NCBI GenBank assembly: GCA_005772945.1
Contig: SXIE01000484.1
Coordinates: forward strand, 1 to 9,654
Length of the DNA stretch: 9,654 nt
Reading direction: 5' to 3'
Origin: Pseudomonadota bacterium
Lineage (GTDB): Bacteria; Myxococcota; UBA9042; PHBI01
The notes below the pieces were generated by a model. The model saw only the letters and a list, made by a program, of their open reading frames with translations, made no database searches and was not told the origin of the DNA. The position numbers and the translations under genes were made by a program. Below, piece by piece: positions 1 to 6,890 of this stretch (its first letter is position 1; each line of letters begins with the position of its first letter).

Positions 1-497
1 ACGTCGTGCCGATCCACCTGCCGCCGCTCCGCGACCGCCCCGTCGACGTCGCGTTGCTCGTCGAGCACATGCTCAAGCGCTTCAACGAGCGCCTGAAGCG
101 CAACGTGCGCAGCCTCTCGTCCGAGGCCGAGACCACGTTTCGCGCCTACTCGTGGCCGGGCAATGTGCGCGAGATGGAGAACGTCCTCGAGCGCCTCGTC
201 CTCTTCTCGGAAGCCGACGAGATCGCCGTCGACATGCTCCCCGAGGAGCTCAAGTCGGGCGGCCCCGCGCTGGCCGGGCAAGCGGCCGCCAACGCGCGCC
301 TCGACCGCGACCTCACGGGCCGCGTGTCGATGAAGGAGCTCGTGCGCGAGACGACCGCGCAGCTCGAGAAGGAGCTCATCATCCAGGCGCTCGACCAGAC
401 GACCGGCAACGTCACGCGCGCCGCGCAGCTCCTCATGATCAGCCGCAAGTCGCTGCAGAACAAGATGAAGGAGTTCAACCTCCGCGAAGAGGGCTGA
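1..497 (+). CDS. Sigma-54-dependent Fis-family transcriptional activator, C-terminal part (5' truncated by window)
   Basis: The frame is open from the window edge (codons N-V-V-P-I-H-L-P-P-L-R), so the GTG at 6 is an internal Val and the true start lies upstream. What is visible is the end of the AAA+ central domain. It has the IHLPPLRDR segment typical of NtrC-type activators, then the sensor-II motif WPGNVRE (153-173). A linker follows, and then a Fis-type helix-turn-helix near the C-terminus (LEKELIIQALDQTTGNVTRAA, then SRKSLQNKMKEF). By family knowledge such proteins bind enhancer-like sites and use ATP hydrolysis to remodel sigma-54 RNA polymerase for open-complex formation. The N-terminal sensory or receiver domain is outside the window, so the signal cannot be named. 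The target genes are unknown, and I saw no convincing -24/-12 sigma-54 promoter in this window. Stop TGA at 495-497. Confidence 0.95.
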   Translation, partial: VVPIHLPPLRDRPVDVALLVEHMLKRFNERLKRNVRSLSSEAETTFRAYSWPGNVREMENVLERLVLFSEADEIAVDMLPEELKSGGPALAGQAAANARLDRDLTGRVSMKELVRETTAQLEKELIIQALDQTTGNVTRAAQLLMISRKSLQNKMKEFNLREEG

Positions 498-511
498 GCT
501 TGTTCGCGCCT

Positions 512-567
512 GCGAAGGCCGCGACCGTGCCGGCGAAGGCCGCGACCGTGCCAGCGAAGGCCGCGAC
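512..567 (+). repeat. 21-bp tandem repeat, about 2.7 copies, between activator and outer-membrane-like gene
   Basis: The unit gcgaaggccgcgaccgtgcc plus g/a occurs at 512-532 and 533-553, and a partial copy (14 bp) lies at 554-567. The copies differ by one base (g or a at the unit end). The array begins 14 bp after the activator's stop codon and ends 16 bp before the proposed GTG start of the next gene. The period is a multiple of three, and the array is open in the downstream frame (AKAATVP repeats). Translation through it would need a TTG at 500 and would put the array ahead of a good signal peptide, so I treat it as non-coding. It resembles the array at 6132-6190. Confidence 0.9.
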
Positions 568-583
568 GCGGCTGCCCGAGGAC

Positions 584-1903
584 GTGCTTCGCACACGCTC
601 GCGGAGGCTGGCGTGCGCAGTCGTGGCCATGGCTCTCGCAACTGCCTCCCAAGCGCATGCGGGCGACCTCGGTGAAATCGACACCGGCCCGGCTTCGCTC
701 GAATTGGGCGGCCCGTATCTGCTCGCCGGCCAGGACCTCGCCTTCGCGGCGGCCCTCGACTGGCACTTCCGGCGCAAGACCCAAGACATCCGCCGCGCCT
801 ACGTCTGCCTCACGGGCGAGACCATCGGCGGCGCCTCCCTCTGCGCCACCGGAAGCGGTGTCGGTTACGCCGACGATCTCCGCGCCGAAACCGTCCGCAG
901 CACGCTCGACGTCGAGCTCTCCCTCGCCTTCTTCCGCCTCGTCGAGCTGCGCCTCCGCGCACCCATCGTCCTCGCCGAGACGACGCACCTCCGCTTCGAC
1001 GACGGCGTCGACGCGCAGAGCTCGCGCACGGCGCCCTACAACGCCGACCAGTTCTTCGCCGTCCCGAGCACCTCGCCGACGCGCGCCGGACTCGCCGATC
1101 CCACGCTCGGCCTCTGGGCGACGTTCGTGTCGACCCAGCGCGACCCGGACGACGCCACAGTCGCGCTCGGCGTCGACGTGACGTTGCCTCTCGCACCCGC
1201 TCGCAAGGCGGGTCACGCGGCGGTCGGCGACGGCGCCGTCGACATCGACATCGCGCTCGGCGCGAGCGGCCGCGTCGTCCCCTGGCTCGTGCCGTTCGGG
1301 CGCCTCGACATCGTCGTGCGCGTGCCCGCTTCGGACACGCTCTACCCGGATCTCGGCTCGACCCAACAGGTCTCTGGCCCGCCCCACTCGCTCGCCTGGA
1401 GCTTCGGCGCGACCTTCGTCCCGTTCGAGGAGGCTCCCCAAAGCGCCCTCCGCCTCACGCTCGGCGGCCGCGTCGAGTTCCTGAGCGCCGGCAAGTTCCC
1501 GACCGCGCTCTTCGACGCCATCGGCACGAGCGACTGCGACCCGAACGACGTCCAGAACCCGTGCGCGCTGACGACCACCGCCAGCGGCCGACGCGCCTCG
1601 GGCGCGACCATCGTCGAAGAACACCTTGCGTTCCAAGGTTGGATCGCCGCCGACTACGACCTTCTCGGCGCCCTTCGTTTGTCTGCGCGTGCAAGTGTCG
1701 GCTGGGAGACTCCCCACCACCTCACGTTCGCCGATCGCGGCCTCGACCTCGACGGACAGCTCGGTCTCCAGCCCTTCAACGCCATCGGTCGCAACGAGTT
1801 CGACCCCGACTACAACCCCGCCTGGGATGCGCCCGGGAACCGCTTTCGCAGCGTCGATGCCGTGACCGTCGGCGTCGACGTCAGCGTCTCGGGCCACTTC
1901 TGA
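584..1903 (+). CDS. Probable outer-membrane beta-barrel protein with signal peptide, function unknown
   Basis: The product is 439 residues from GTG 584. I chose this start because it gives a textbook Sec signal peptide: basic MLRTRSRR, hydrophobic LACAVVAMALATA, and an AHA cleavage site before Gly27. The only in-frame ATG (629) would remove the basic n-region, and farther-upstream starts would read through the tandem repeats and the activator gene. The mature part is rich in alternating polar/hydrophobic stretches (for example LDVELSLAFFRLVELRLRAP near the first third) and ends in VGVDVSVSGHF, with a terminal Phe as in many outer-membrane barrels that use the BAM insertion signal. Four mature cysteines fall in two close pairs (75/87 and 318/327), compatible with loop disulfides. 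I do not recognise a specific family. A periplasmic or surface beta-rich protein is an alternative. No strong ribosome-binding site is visible beyond gagg just upstream of the GTG. Confidence 0.75.
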   Translation: MLRTRSRRLACAVVAMALATASQAHAGDLGEIDTGPASLELGGPYLLAGQDLAFAAALDWHFRRKTQDIRRAYVCLTGETIGGASLCATGSGVGYADDLRAETVRSTLDVELSLAFFRLVELRLRAPIVLAETTHLRFDDGVDAQSSRTAPYNADQFFAVPSTSPTRAGLADPTLGLWATFVSTQRDPDDATVALGVDVTLPLAPARKAGHAAVGDGAVDIDIALGASGRVVPWLVPFGRLDIVVRVPASDTLYPDLGSTQQVSGPPHSLAWSFGATFVPFEEAPQSALRLTLGGRVEFLSAGKFPTALFDAIGTSDCDPNDVQNPCALTTTASGRRASGATIVEEHLAFQGWIAADYDLLGALRLSARASVGWETPHHLTFADRGLDLDGQLGLQPFNAIGRNEFDPDYNPAWDAPGNRFRSVDAVTVGVDVSVSGHF

Positions 1904-1926
1904 TCCGTCATTCGGAGCCTCAGAGC

Positions 1927-2679
1927 ATGACCACCCTCGCCGACCTCCGTATCGGGTGGGGCTTCGATCGCCCCTTCCCCGAGCTCGCTGCCGGCATCGT
2001 CTGCGCCGAAGGCTTGACCACCGGCCCCTCGGATCCCGCGCTGACCGCCGCCCTTCAGCCCCATCTCACGGCGCCTGATCCCAGCGAAGCCACGCGCCAG
2101 AGCATCCGCCAGCTGCTTCGCCGCGGCGGCTTCAAGCCAACCGGACGCAACAAGCCCGCCTCCGAGTACCTGGTCGAGGCCCGCCGCCGCGGCGAGTGGC
2201 CGGCCATCCTGAACCTGGTCGACATCATCAACGCGCTCTCGCTCGCCTACGGGTGGCCCATCTCGGTCCTCGATCTCGATCGTGCGCTCGCCCTTCCGGG
2301 TGCCGCTTCGACAGAAACGCCACCTCTGGAATTTGCAGAAGGCCTGGCGAAGCCAGGCTACCCGCCTCTGGAAATGCGCTGGGGCCGCCCGGACGAGTCC
2401 TACGTCTTCAACGCCTCCGGCCACGTCATCGACCTCGAAGGCCTCCTCGCAATCGGGCGCACCGGCGGGGTCCTCGCCGGCAACCCGGTGAAGGACGCCA
2501 TGCACACGAAGCTGGTGCCGGGCAGCACGCGCACGGTGACCGTCTTCTGGGCGAGCCTGCAGGCCGCTTCACAAGCGGACGTGCGCGCCGTCTGCGCGAC
2601 CTACGCGGAGCTCTTACGCTTGCATTGCGGCGCAAGTGACACGCGCTGCGACGTTCTCACCCAGCCGATCGCCCCCTGA
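1927..2679 (+). CDS. Stand-alone B3/B4 tRNA-binding-domain protein (PheRS beta-like editing domain)
   Basis: The product is 250 residues from ATG 1927, with GGAG at 1914-1917 as ribosome-binding site. It carries the hallmarks of the B3/B4 domain found in the beta subunit of phenylalanyl-tRNA synthetase and in free-standing homologues: RGGFKPTGRNKPASEYL at residues 66-82, followed by NLVDIINALSL at 96-106. The rest of the protein (to about 210) fits the remainder of that domain. No synthetase catalytic or anticodon-binding domain is present and there is no signal peptide, so it should be cytosolic. In PheRS the domain hydrolyses mischarged Tyr-tRNA(Phe); by analogy the free-standing protein may edit aminoacyl-tRNAs in trans, but its substrate cannot be read from the sequence. 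The start lies 23 bp after the preceding stop, and the next gene begins 7 bp after this one ends, so co-transcription is likely, although the three functions have no obvious link. Confidence 0.85.
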   Translation: MTTLADLRIGWGFDRPFPELAAGIVCAEGLTTGPSDPALTAALQPHLTAPDPSEATRQSIRQLLRRGGFKPTGRNKPASEYLVEARRRGEWPAILNLVDIINALSLAYGWPISVLDLDRALALPGAASTETPPLEFAEGLAKPGYPPLEMRWGRPDESYVFNASGHVIDLEGLLAIGRTGGVLAGNPVKDAMHTKLVPGSTRTVTVFWASLQAASQADVRAVCATYAELLRLHCGASDTRCDVLTQPIAP

Positions 2680-2681
2680 GG
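2678..2681 (+). promoter_or_regulatory. Ribosome-binding site that selects GTG 2687
   Basis: GAGG overlaps the TGA stop of the B3/B4 gene and lies 5 bp before GTG 2687. The GTG at 2681 overlaps the motif itself and is therefore a poorer start. The overlap suggests translational coupling of the two genes. Confidence 0.55.
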
Positions 2682-2686
2682 TGCCC

Positions 2687-4039
2687 GTGACGAAGCTCCC
2701 GCTCCACCTGAAGATCCTCCTGGCGATCCTCCTCGGGGCGGGCCTCGGCCTCCTCGCGCACTACCTCCATTCCCTCGCGGCGGACCAGCGCGCCGAGTGG
2801 TTCCTCCTTCAGCCGGGCCGCACGGACAGCGCGCTCCAGGACGCGTCCACCGGCGTCAGCTGGTTCACCGACAACATCGCGACCGCCATCGGCCAGCTCT
2901 GGCTGCGCGCGCTCAAGATGCTCGCGATCCCGATGATCTTCGCGGCCCTCGTGGTCGGCATCGCCGAGCTCGACACCAAGCGCCTCGGTCGCATCGGCGT
3001 GAAGACACTGGGCTACGTCGTCGTGACGAGCACCATCGCCGTCGTCATCGGCCTCGTCTTCGTCAACGTCTTTCGCCCCGGCGACACCGACTCCGAGTCG
3101 CTTCGCGCGCTCGCCCACAAGCTCGCGGGCGGCAAGGTCGCCGTCGCCATCCCCGACAAGAGCGCCGTCGATATGATCATCGCGCTCGTCCCCGACAACC
3201 CCGTCAAAGCCGCCGCTGACGGGGACATGATCGGCATCCTGGTCTTCGGCCTCTTCATCGGGGTCGGCGCCGCGCTCGCACGCTCACCCGGCACCCAGCG
3301 CCTCGTCGAGGTCATGCAAGGGCTCTACGACATCGCCATGCGGCTTGTCCTCTGGCTCGTCAAGTTGGCTCCGTATGCGGTCGCGGCGCTGCTCTTCACG
3401 ACCATGTCGCGGCTCGGCCTCGACATCCTCGCCAACATCGCCGCCTACGTCGCGGTCGTCGTCGGCGCGCTCGCGACCCACATGCTGCTCGTCTATCCGC
3501 TCTTGCTCCAGTTCGTCGCACACCGCAGCCCGCTCGCCTTCTTCCGGGGTTCGCGCCTTGCCATGTCGACCGCGTTCGCGACCGCCTCGTCGAACGCCAC
3601 GCTGCCAACCTCGCTCGAGGTCGCCGAGCGCGAACTCCGCCTGCCACGCGGGATCGCGCGCTTCGTCCTCACCGCCGGCTCGACCATGAACCAGCACGGC
3701 ACGGCGCTTTTCGAGGGCGTGACGGTCCTCTTTCTGGCGCAGCTCTTCGGCATCGACCTCGGCCTCGGGCAGCAGGCCAGCGTCATGTTCATCTGCATCC
3801 TCGGCGGCGTCGGCACCGCCGGGATCCCGGCGGGCTCGCTGCCGGTCGTCGCGATGATCCTCGCCATGTTCGGCATTCCGGGCGAGGGCCTCGCGCTCGT
3901 CTTGGGCGTCGATCGCCTCCTCGACATGTGCCGCACGACGCTCAACGTGACCGGCGATCTGGTTGTCGCCGCGTGCGTGGCGGAAGGCGAGGCCGCGGAC
4001 CTACCCCCGGAGGCGCCCGAGACGCCCGACGCGGCGTGA
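2687..4039 (+). CDS. Dicarboxylate/amino acid:cation symporter (DAACS, GltP/DctA-like)
   Basis: The product is 450 residues, near the usual family length, with hydrophobic segments throughout. It starts with TKLPLHLKILLAILLGAGLG, a typical first membrane helix. Family landmarks occur in order: the re-entrant loop motif SSNATLPTS at 301-309; a segment aligning with the NMDGT signature but reading NQHGT at 335-339; the second hairpin GTAGIPAGSLP (376-386); and helix 8 with DRLLDMCRTTLNVTGD (409-424). That helix keeps the Asp, Arg, Thr, Asn and Asp residues that in GltPh bind substrate or Na+ (D394, R397, T398, N401, D405). The retained Arg416 favours an acidic substrate such as a C4-dicarboxylate, glutamate or aspartate. 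His337 replaces the Asp that helps form a sodium site in GltPh (D312), so cation coupling may differ. The protein acts in the inner membrane. The acidic tail (EGEAADLPPEAPETPDAA) is cytoplasmic by family topology. Probably co-transcribed with the upstream B3/B4 gene. Confidence 0.95.
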   Translation: MTKLPLHLKILLAILLGAGLGLLAHYLHSLAADQRAEWFLLQPGRTDSALQDASTGVSWFTDNIATAIGQLWLRALKMLAIPMIFAALVVGIAELDTKRLGRIGVKTLGYVVVTSTIAVVIGLVFVNVFRPGDTDSESLRALAHKLAGGKVAVAIPDKSAVDMIIALVPDNPVKAAADGDMIGILVFGLFIGVGAALARSPGTQRLVEVMQGLYDIAMRLVLWLVKLAPYAVAALLFTTMSRLGLDILANIAAYVAVVVGALATHMLLVYPLLLQFVAHRSPLAFFRGSRLAMSTAFATASSNATLPTSLEVAERELRLPRGIARFVLTAGSTMNQHGTALFEGVTVLFLAQLFGIDLGLGQQASVMFICILGGVGTAGIPAGSLPVVAMILAMFGIPGEGLALVLGVDRLLDMCRTTLNVTGDLVVAACVAEGEAADLPPEAPETPDAA

Positions 4040-4115
4040 GTCCGGCCCGCCACCGCTCCCGGCTGTCTGCGTCGACAACGCGCGATGGCGCACGACGAAA
4101 CACGATGTCCACCGC

Positions 4116-4145
4116 TTGACAAGCGCGCCCGCGCGACTCGACACT
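4116..4145 (+). promoter_or_regulatory. Candidate sigma-70-type promoter for the DUF4157 gene
   Basis: A perfect -35 consensus TTGACA (4116-4121) is followed after 18 bp by GACACT (4140-4145), which matches TATAAT at only three positions. If used, the 5' leader would be roughly 145 bp. The -35 is convincing against this GC-rich background, but the -10 is weak, so this is only a candidate. Confidence 0.3.
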
Positions 4146-4286
4146 GCCGCTGGCCTGGTCGGTCCCTTCCGCGCCCTAGCCTCTTGACGGCGGCGGCTCG
4201 CTCGTTTGCTTCGTGCCGCAGTTCGCGCGGATCGGGGTGCCGGGCGGAGCGGCGTTGCCTTCCCCGAGGTCGGCGCCCCGAGCCCC

Positions 4287-4290
4287 GGAG
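4287..4290 (+). promoter_or_regulatory. Ribosome-binding site that fixes the DUF4157 start at 4297
   Basis: GGAG lies 6 bp before ATG 4297. This supports that start over the in-frame GTG at 4213. Confidence 0.7.
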
Positions 4291-4296
4291 ACCCGC

Positions 4297-6123
4297 ATGA
4301 CCGACAGCACCACCGTCCAACGCCCGGCCCCGGCGAGCACCACGCCGTCCAACGCGCCCTCGTCGTCGGGCCACCAGGCGGGCTCGAGCTCGGTCCAAAT
4401 GAAGGCCTCGCTCCGCGGTCACGACTACGCGACCCAGATGAAGGCGCTCGCGCCCGTGCAGCGCTCGGGCGGCGACGAAGACGCCGGCGCTGTGCACGAG
4501 GCCGCTGAGCGCGGCACCGCCGGCTCCGGTGCGAGCCTGCCGCATCTCGATACGATTCAGCGCGCGTTCGGTGGCCACGATGTCTCGGGCGTCGCAGCGC
4601 ACGTCGGTGGCGAGGCCAAGGAGGCCAGCCAGGCGATGGGAGCGTCGGCCTACGCGAGCGGCAACGACGTCGCGTTCGCCGACACGCCGGACCTCCACAC
4701 GGCCTCACACGAGGCCGCGCACATCATGCAGCAGGGTTCAGGCGTATCGCTCGCGGGCGGGGTCGGCAAGGCCGGGGACGGCTACGAACAGCACGCCGAC
4801 AAGGTCGCGGACGCGGTCGTGGCGGGCAAATCGGCCGAGCCGATCTTGAGCGAGATGACCGGCGGCGGCGGCGGCGGCGGCGCGACCCAGATGAAGGCGG
4901 TTCAGCGCGACGAGACGCCGGGGCAGGCGCCCCCTGGAGGTCACGCCGCGCCTCCCGGGCAGGCGACGTCGGGTGGTGGTGGACAGGCGGCCCCCGCGAC
5001 CGAGGCCCAGGCCGGACCCGCCGGGGCGCCCGGCGCGACCCCGGCGGAGGCGGCCCCGGCCCCGGTTCCGCCGACGCCCGAGGAGCTGTTCGAGACGACG
5101 CGCACCGAGCAGCTCGCGCGCGCCGATGGGGCTACGTCGCTGGACACCATCGAGGGCGTCTTGGGCGGGTTGCCCGCACAGGCTGCCGCGCCAGGTCCCG
5201 GCGCCGCAGGAGGGGCAGCGCCGCCGGCGTTCGCGGTGAATCAGGCGCTTGCCGGCACGATGATCGGCAAGCTCAGGGCGGCGATGACGGCGGCGCAGGC
5301 GGCCTGGGCCGAGGAGGACGCCGGGGGAGTCGCGACGGGACGTGCGCCGCAGGCCCCGACCAAGAAGGCGAACTTCATCGACGCGCGTCTGGCCAAGGTC
5401 GCGGCGGTCGCTCCGGGCGGGATCAAGGACGCCATCCGCGGGGGCAATCCGGCCAAGCCGGTCGACGTGAAGGACGCGTTCTGGAAGATCGTGGCCAAGG
5501 ACTGGGACATCTGCGCGCCCGAGGAAGAGGCGACCGGCGAGCTGCTGGATCGGATCGGGGGCGTGTACAAGGCGTTTGACGCCGGGGACATCTATTCGAA
5601 GATGGACCCCGCGCTCAAGGGGATCTGGGAGGCACACGGTGGGCTCGCCGCCTGGATGGGCAGGGTGACCGACGGGCAGGGGATCCCACTCGCCCCGCCC
5701 GGAGCCGAAGCAGACCCGGCGGTGCAGCCGTTCGTGACTCGGGCGCAGCCGGCCTATCCGGGCACGGTCAGCGGCTTCATCAGTACGGCGAACGCGCTGA
5801 AGAACGCGCAGATTGTGGCCGGCGACAAAGCCAAGGTGCTGGACCTCTTGGCGCTTCAGCCCGGACGCTATCCGACCGCGAAGATGATCCTGGCGAGCAT
5901 GGGCGCGGCCGGCGCCGGGTCCCAACGCGCCGCGACGGCGGGCGCCCCGAAGCCGGCGCGCCTCGGCAAGCCGTCGATGTTCTACCTCATCGCGTTCCCC
6001 GAGAACGTGTACGACGCGCGCAATCGGGAGCATGGCGTGACGGCGGGCGACGAGCCCGAGCTTCAGACCACGAACATGCCGGCGCAGGCCTTCCTCGAGG
6101 GCAGCATGATGGTCAAGGCATGA
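4297..6123 (+). CDS. DUF4157 (HExxH metallopeptidase-like) protein with unknown C-terminal region; eCIS-cargo-like
   Basis: The product is 608 residues from ATG 4297, with no signal peptide or membrane segment. Residues 1-75 are low-complexity and contain VQMKA (33-37), TQMKA (46-50) and several VQR. Residues about 81-185 match DUF4157: [19 protein letters not shown], then [14 protein letters not shown], then HEAAHIMQQ with the zinc-binding-type motif HEAAH at 138-142, and finally [19 protein letters not shown] (154-172), the conserved E..AD tail. A Gly/Ala/Pro-rich linker (about 189-260) starts with a run of seven Gly (189-195) and a further TQMKAVQR. Residues about 260-608 are mostly helical-looking and I recognise no family (it includes [19 protein letters not shown] near 393-411 and [20 protein letters not shown] at 561-580). 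From the literature, DUF4157 is a frequent module of proteins associated with extracellular contractile injection systems. Here the domain assignment is strong, while a role as cargo, processed effector or protease is inference. The C-terminus could be an effector domain. Confidence 0.9.
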   Translation: MTDSTTVQRPAPASTTPSNAPSSSGHQAGSSSVQMKASLRGHDYATQMKALAPVQRSGGDEDAGAVHEAAERGTAGSGASLPHLDTIQRAFGGHDVSGVAAHVGGEAKEASQAMGASAYASGNDVAFADTPDLHTASHEAAHIMQQGSGVSLAGGVGKAGDGYEQHADKVADAVVAGKSAEPILSEMTGGGGGGGATQMKAVQRDETPGQAPPGGHAAPPGQATSGGGGQAAPATEAQAGPAGAPGATPAEAAPAPVPPTPEELFETTRTEQLARADGATSLDTIEGVLGGLPAQAAAPGPGAAGGAAPPAFAVNQALAGTMIGKLRAAMTAAQAAWAEEDAGGVATGRAPQAPTKKANFIDARLAKVAAVAPGGIKDAIRGGNPAKPVDVKDAFWKIVAKDWDICAPEEEATGELLDRIGGVYKAFDAGDIYSKMDPALKGIWEAHGGLAAWMGRVTDGQGIPLAPPGAEADPAVQPFVTRAQPAYPGTVSGFISTANALKNAQIVAGDKAKVLDLLALQPGRYPTAKMILASMGAAGAGSQRAATAGAPKPARLGKPSMFYLIAFPENVYDARNREHGVTAGDEPELQTTNMPAQAFLEGSMMVKA

Positions 6124-6131
6124 GCTTGACC

Positions 6132-6190
6132 GAGAGTGCCAGCGAGAGTGCCAGCGAGAGTGCCAGCGAAAGTGCCAGCGAGAGTGTAGC
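6132..6190 (+). repeat. 12-bp tandem repeat, five copies, between DUF4157 gene and its downstream neighbour
   Basis: The unit gagagtgccagc occurs exactly at 6132-6143, 6144-6155 and 6156-6167, with one change (gaaagtgccagc) at 6168-6179, and ends in a degenerate copy gagagtgtagc at 6180-6190 that abuts the next ATG at 6191. It starts 8 bp after the DUF4157 stop and fills essentially the whole 67-bp gap. The last unit's gagag lies 6 bp before the ATG and is the only ribosome-binding-like sequence for that gene. There are no spacers, so it is not a CRISPR array. Confidence 0.95.
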
Positions 6191-6880
6191 ATGAGCCTCG
6201 ACTTCGACGGTCTGACGGTGCAGGCGGATGAGATCCTGCCAATCCTTCGCGACGCGGCCCACGGGAGCGTCCCGGTGCAAGACGTCGATGCGGCGCAGAA
6301 TCCGGGCGCTTGGGCGCTCGCCTTTGCGCACGCGGTCGCGCAGAGCGTCGAGCGCAACGCCCTGGCGGCGGCCGTGCAGGCGCTGCTCGCGAGCGCGTCG
6401 CTGCCGGAGGCGCAGCTCGGGCTCGAGCTGCAGCGTCAGACGAAGACACTCGGCGCCGACGCTTTGTGGCCACTGGTGTTCGCGCACGCGGTGGCGGGGC
6501 GTCCGGAAGGCGCGGCGCTCGCCGCCGCTGGGATCGTGCCACTTGCGGCCACCGGTCACGCAACGTTCGACGCGCGCGCGTGCGACCTGCTCGAGGCCCC
6601 GGAGCTCGCGCCGCGTCTACGCGACACACTCTTGGCGTTGGCTGGGGGCCCGGCGCGTGACTGGCTGGTCGCGCACGCGACGAGCGTCCTAGGCGGCACG
6701 AGCGACAGCGACACGCTCGGACGCATCGGGGCCGTCGCGACGACGCTGGGATCGGATGCGCTCGAGGCGCTGGCCACCGCGTTGAGCGCACGGTTCGCGG
6801 AGGCAGGCGAGCCCCTCCCGACGACCACCGTCACGACCCTTGGTGCGATGGTGGCGGCGCGTCGCAGCGCCGGGAAGTAG
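6191..6880 (+). CDS. Hypothetical Ala/Leu-rich helical-repeat protein downstream of DUF4157 gene
   Basis: The product is 229 residues from ATG 6191. I do not recognise a family. It has no signal peptide and no clear membrane segment, and looks all-helical and rich in Ala and Leu. Two segments are near copies, WALAFAHAVA (41-50) and WPLVFAHAVA (93-102), with a weaker third at DWLVAHATSV (157-166). The spacing of about 52-64 residues suggests an alpha-helical repeat fold, possibly HEAT- or ARM-like. The gene follows the DUF4157 gene in the same direction, separated only by the 12-bp repeat array, so co-transcription is likely. A partner role (chaperone, loading adaptor or immunity protein for the DUF4157 protein) is plausible from position alone. 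Its stop is 10 bp from the stop of the convergent lipoprotein gene. Confidence 0.75.
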   Translation: MSLDFDGLTVQADEILPILRDAAHGSVPVQDVDAAQNPGAWALAFAHAVAQSVERNALAAAVQALLASASLPEAQLGLELQRQTKTLGADALWPLVFAHAVAGRPEGAALAAAGIVPLAATGHATFDARACDLLEAPELAPRLRDTLLALAGGPARDWLVAHATSVLGGTSDSDTLGRIGAVATTLGSDALEALATALSARFAEAGEPLPTTTVTTLGAMVAARRSAGK

Positions 6881-6890
6881 CAGACGCGGT

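Larger units (their letters stand above)
4040..4296. other. Intergenic spacer upstream of the DUF4157 gene
   Basis: This is 257 bp without a supportable gene. The DUF4157 frame is open back to a GTG at 4213, but the extension lacks a ribosome-binding site and family features, so I treat 4213-4296 as untranslated. I found no convincing hairpin plus T-run terminator after the symporter. The hexamer cttgac occurs twice (4115 and 4183), and the first copy is part of a TTGACA element. The spacer most likely carries the promoter of the DUF4157 gene. Confidence 0.6.

Noticed and set aside
152..583. Extending the outer-membrane-like gene to start at 152 inside the activator gene
   Set aside because: This would read the activator out of frame and put long Arg-rich sequence and the 21-bp repeat before the signal peptide. 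GTG 584 gives the clean signal peptide.
146..1897. 583-codon minus-strand open frame opposite the activator and outer-membrane-like genes
   Set aside because: Its translation is Arg/Ala/Gly/Val-rich with no family motif, and both plus-strand genes have clear motifs or signal features. It is a shadow frame of GC-rich DNA.
4213..4296. GTG 4213 as start of the DUF4157 protein
   Set aside because: No ribosome-binding site, and the extension resembles no family feature. ATG 4297 has GGAG 6 bp upstream.
6132..6190. CRISPR array
   Set aside because: The 12-bp units are contiguous, without spacers, and no cas genes are present.
4738..6357. 539-codon minus-strand open frame opposite the DUF4157 gene
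   Set aside because: Arg/Gly-rich shadow with no motif, opposite a strong DUF4157 gene. It also reads through the tandem repeat array as WHSR repeats.
4297..6880. A complete extracellular contractile injection system locus
   Set aside because: There is no sheath, tube, baseplate, LysM or AAA+ gene in the window. Only the DUF4157 domain points to it.
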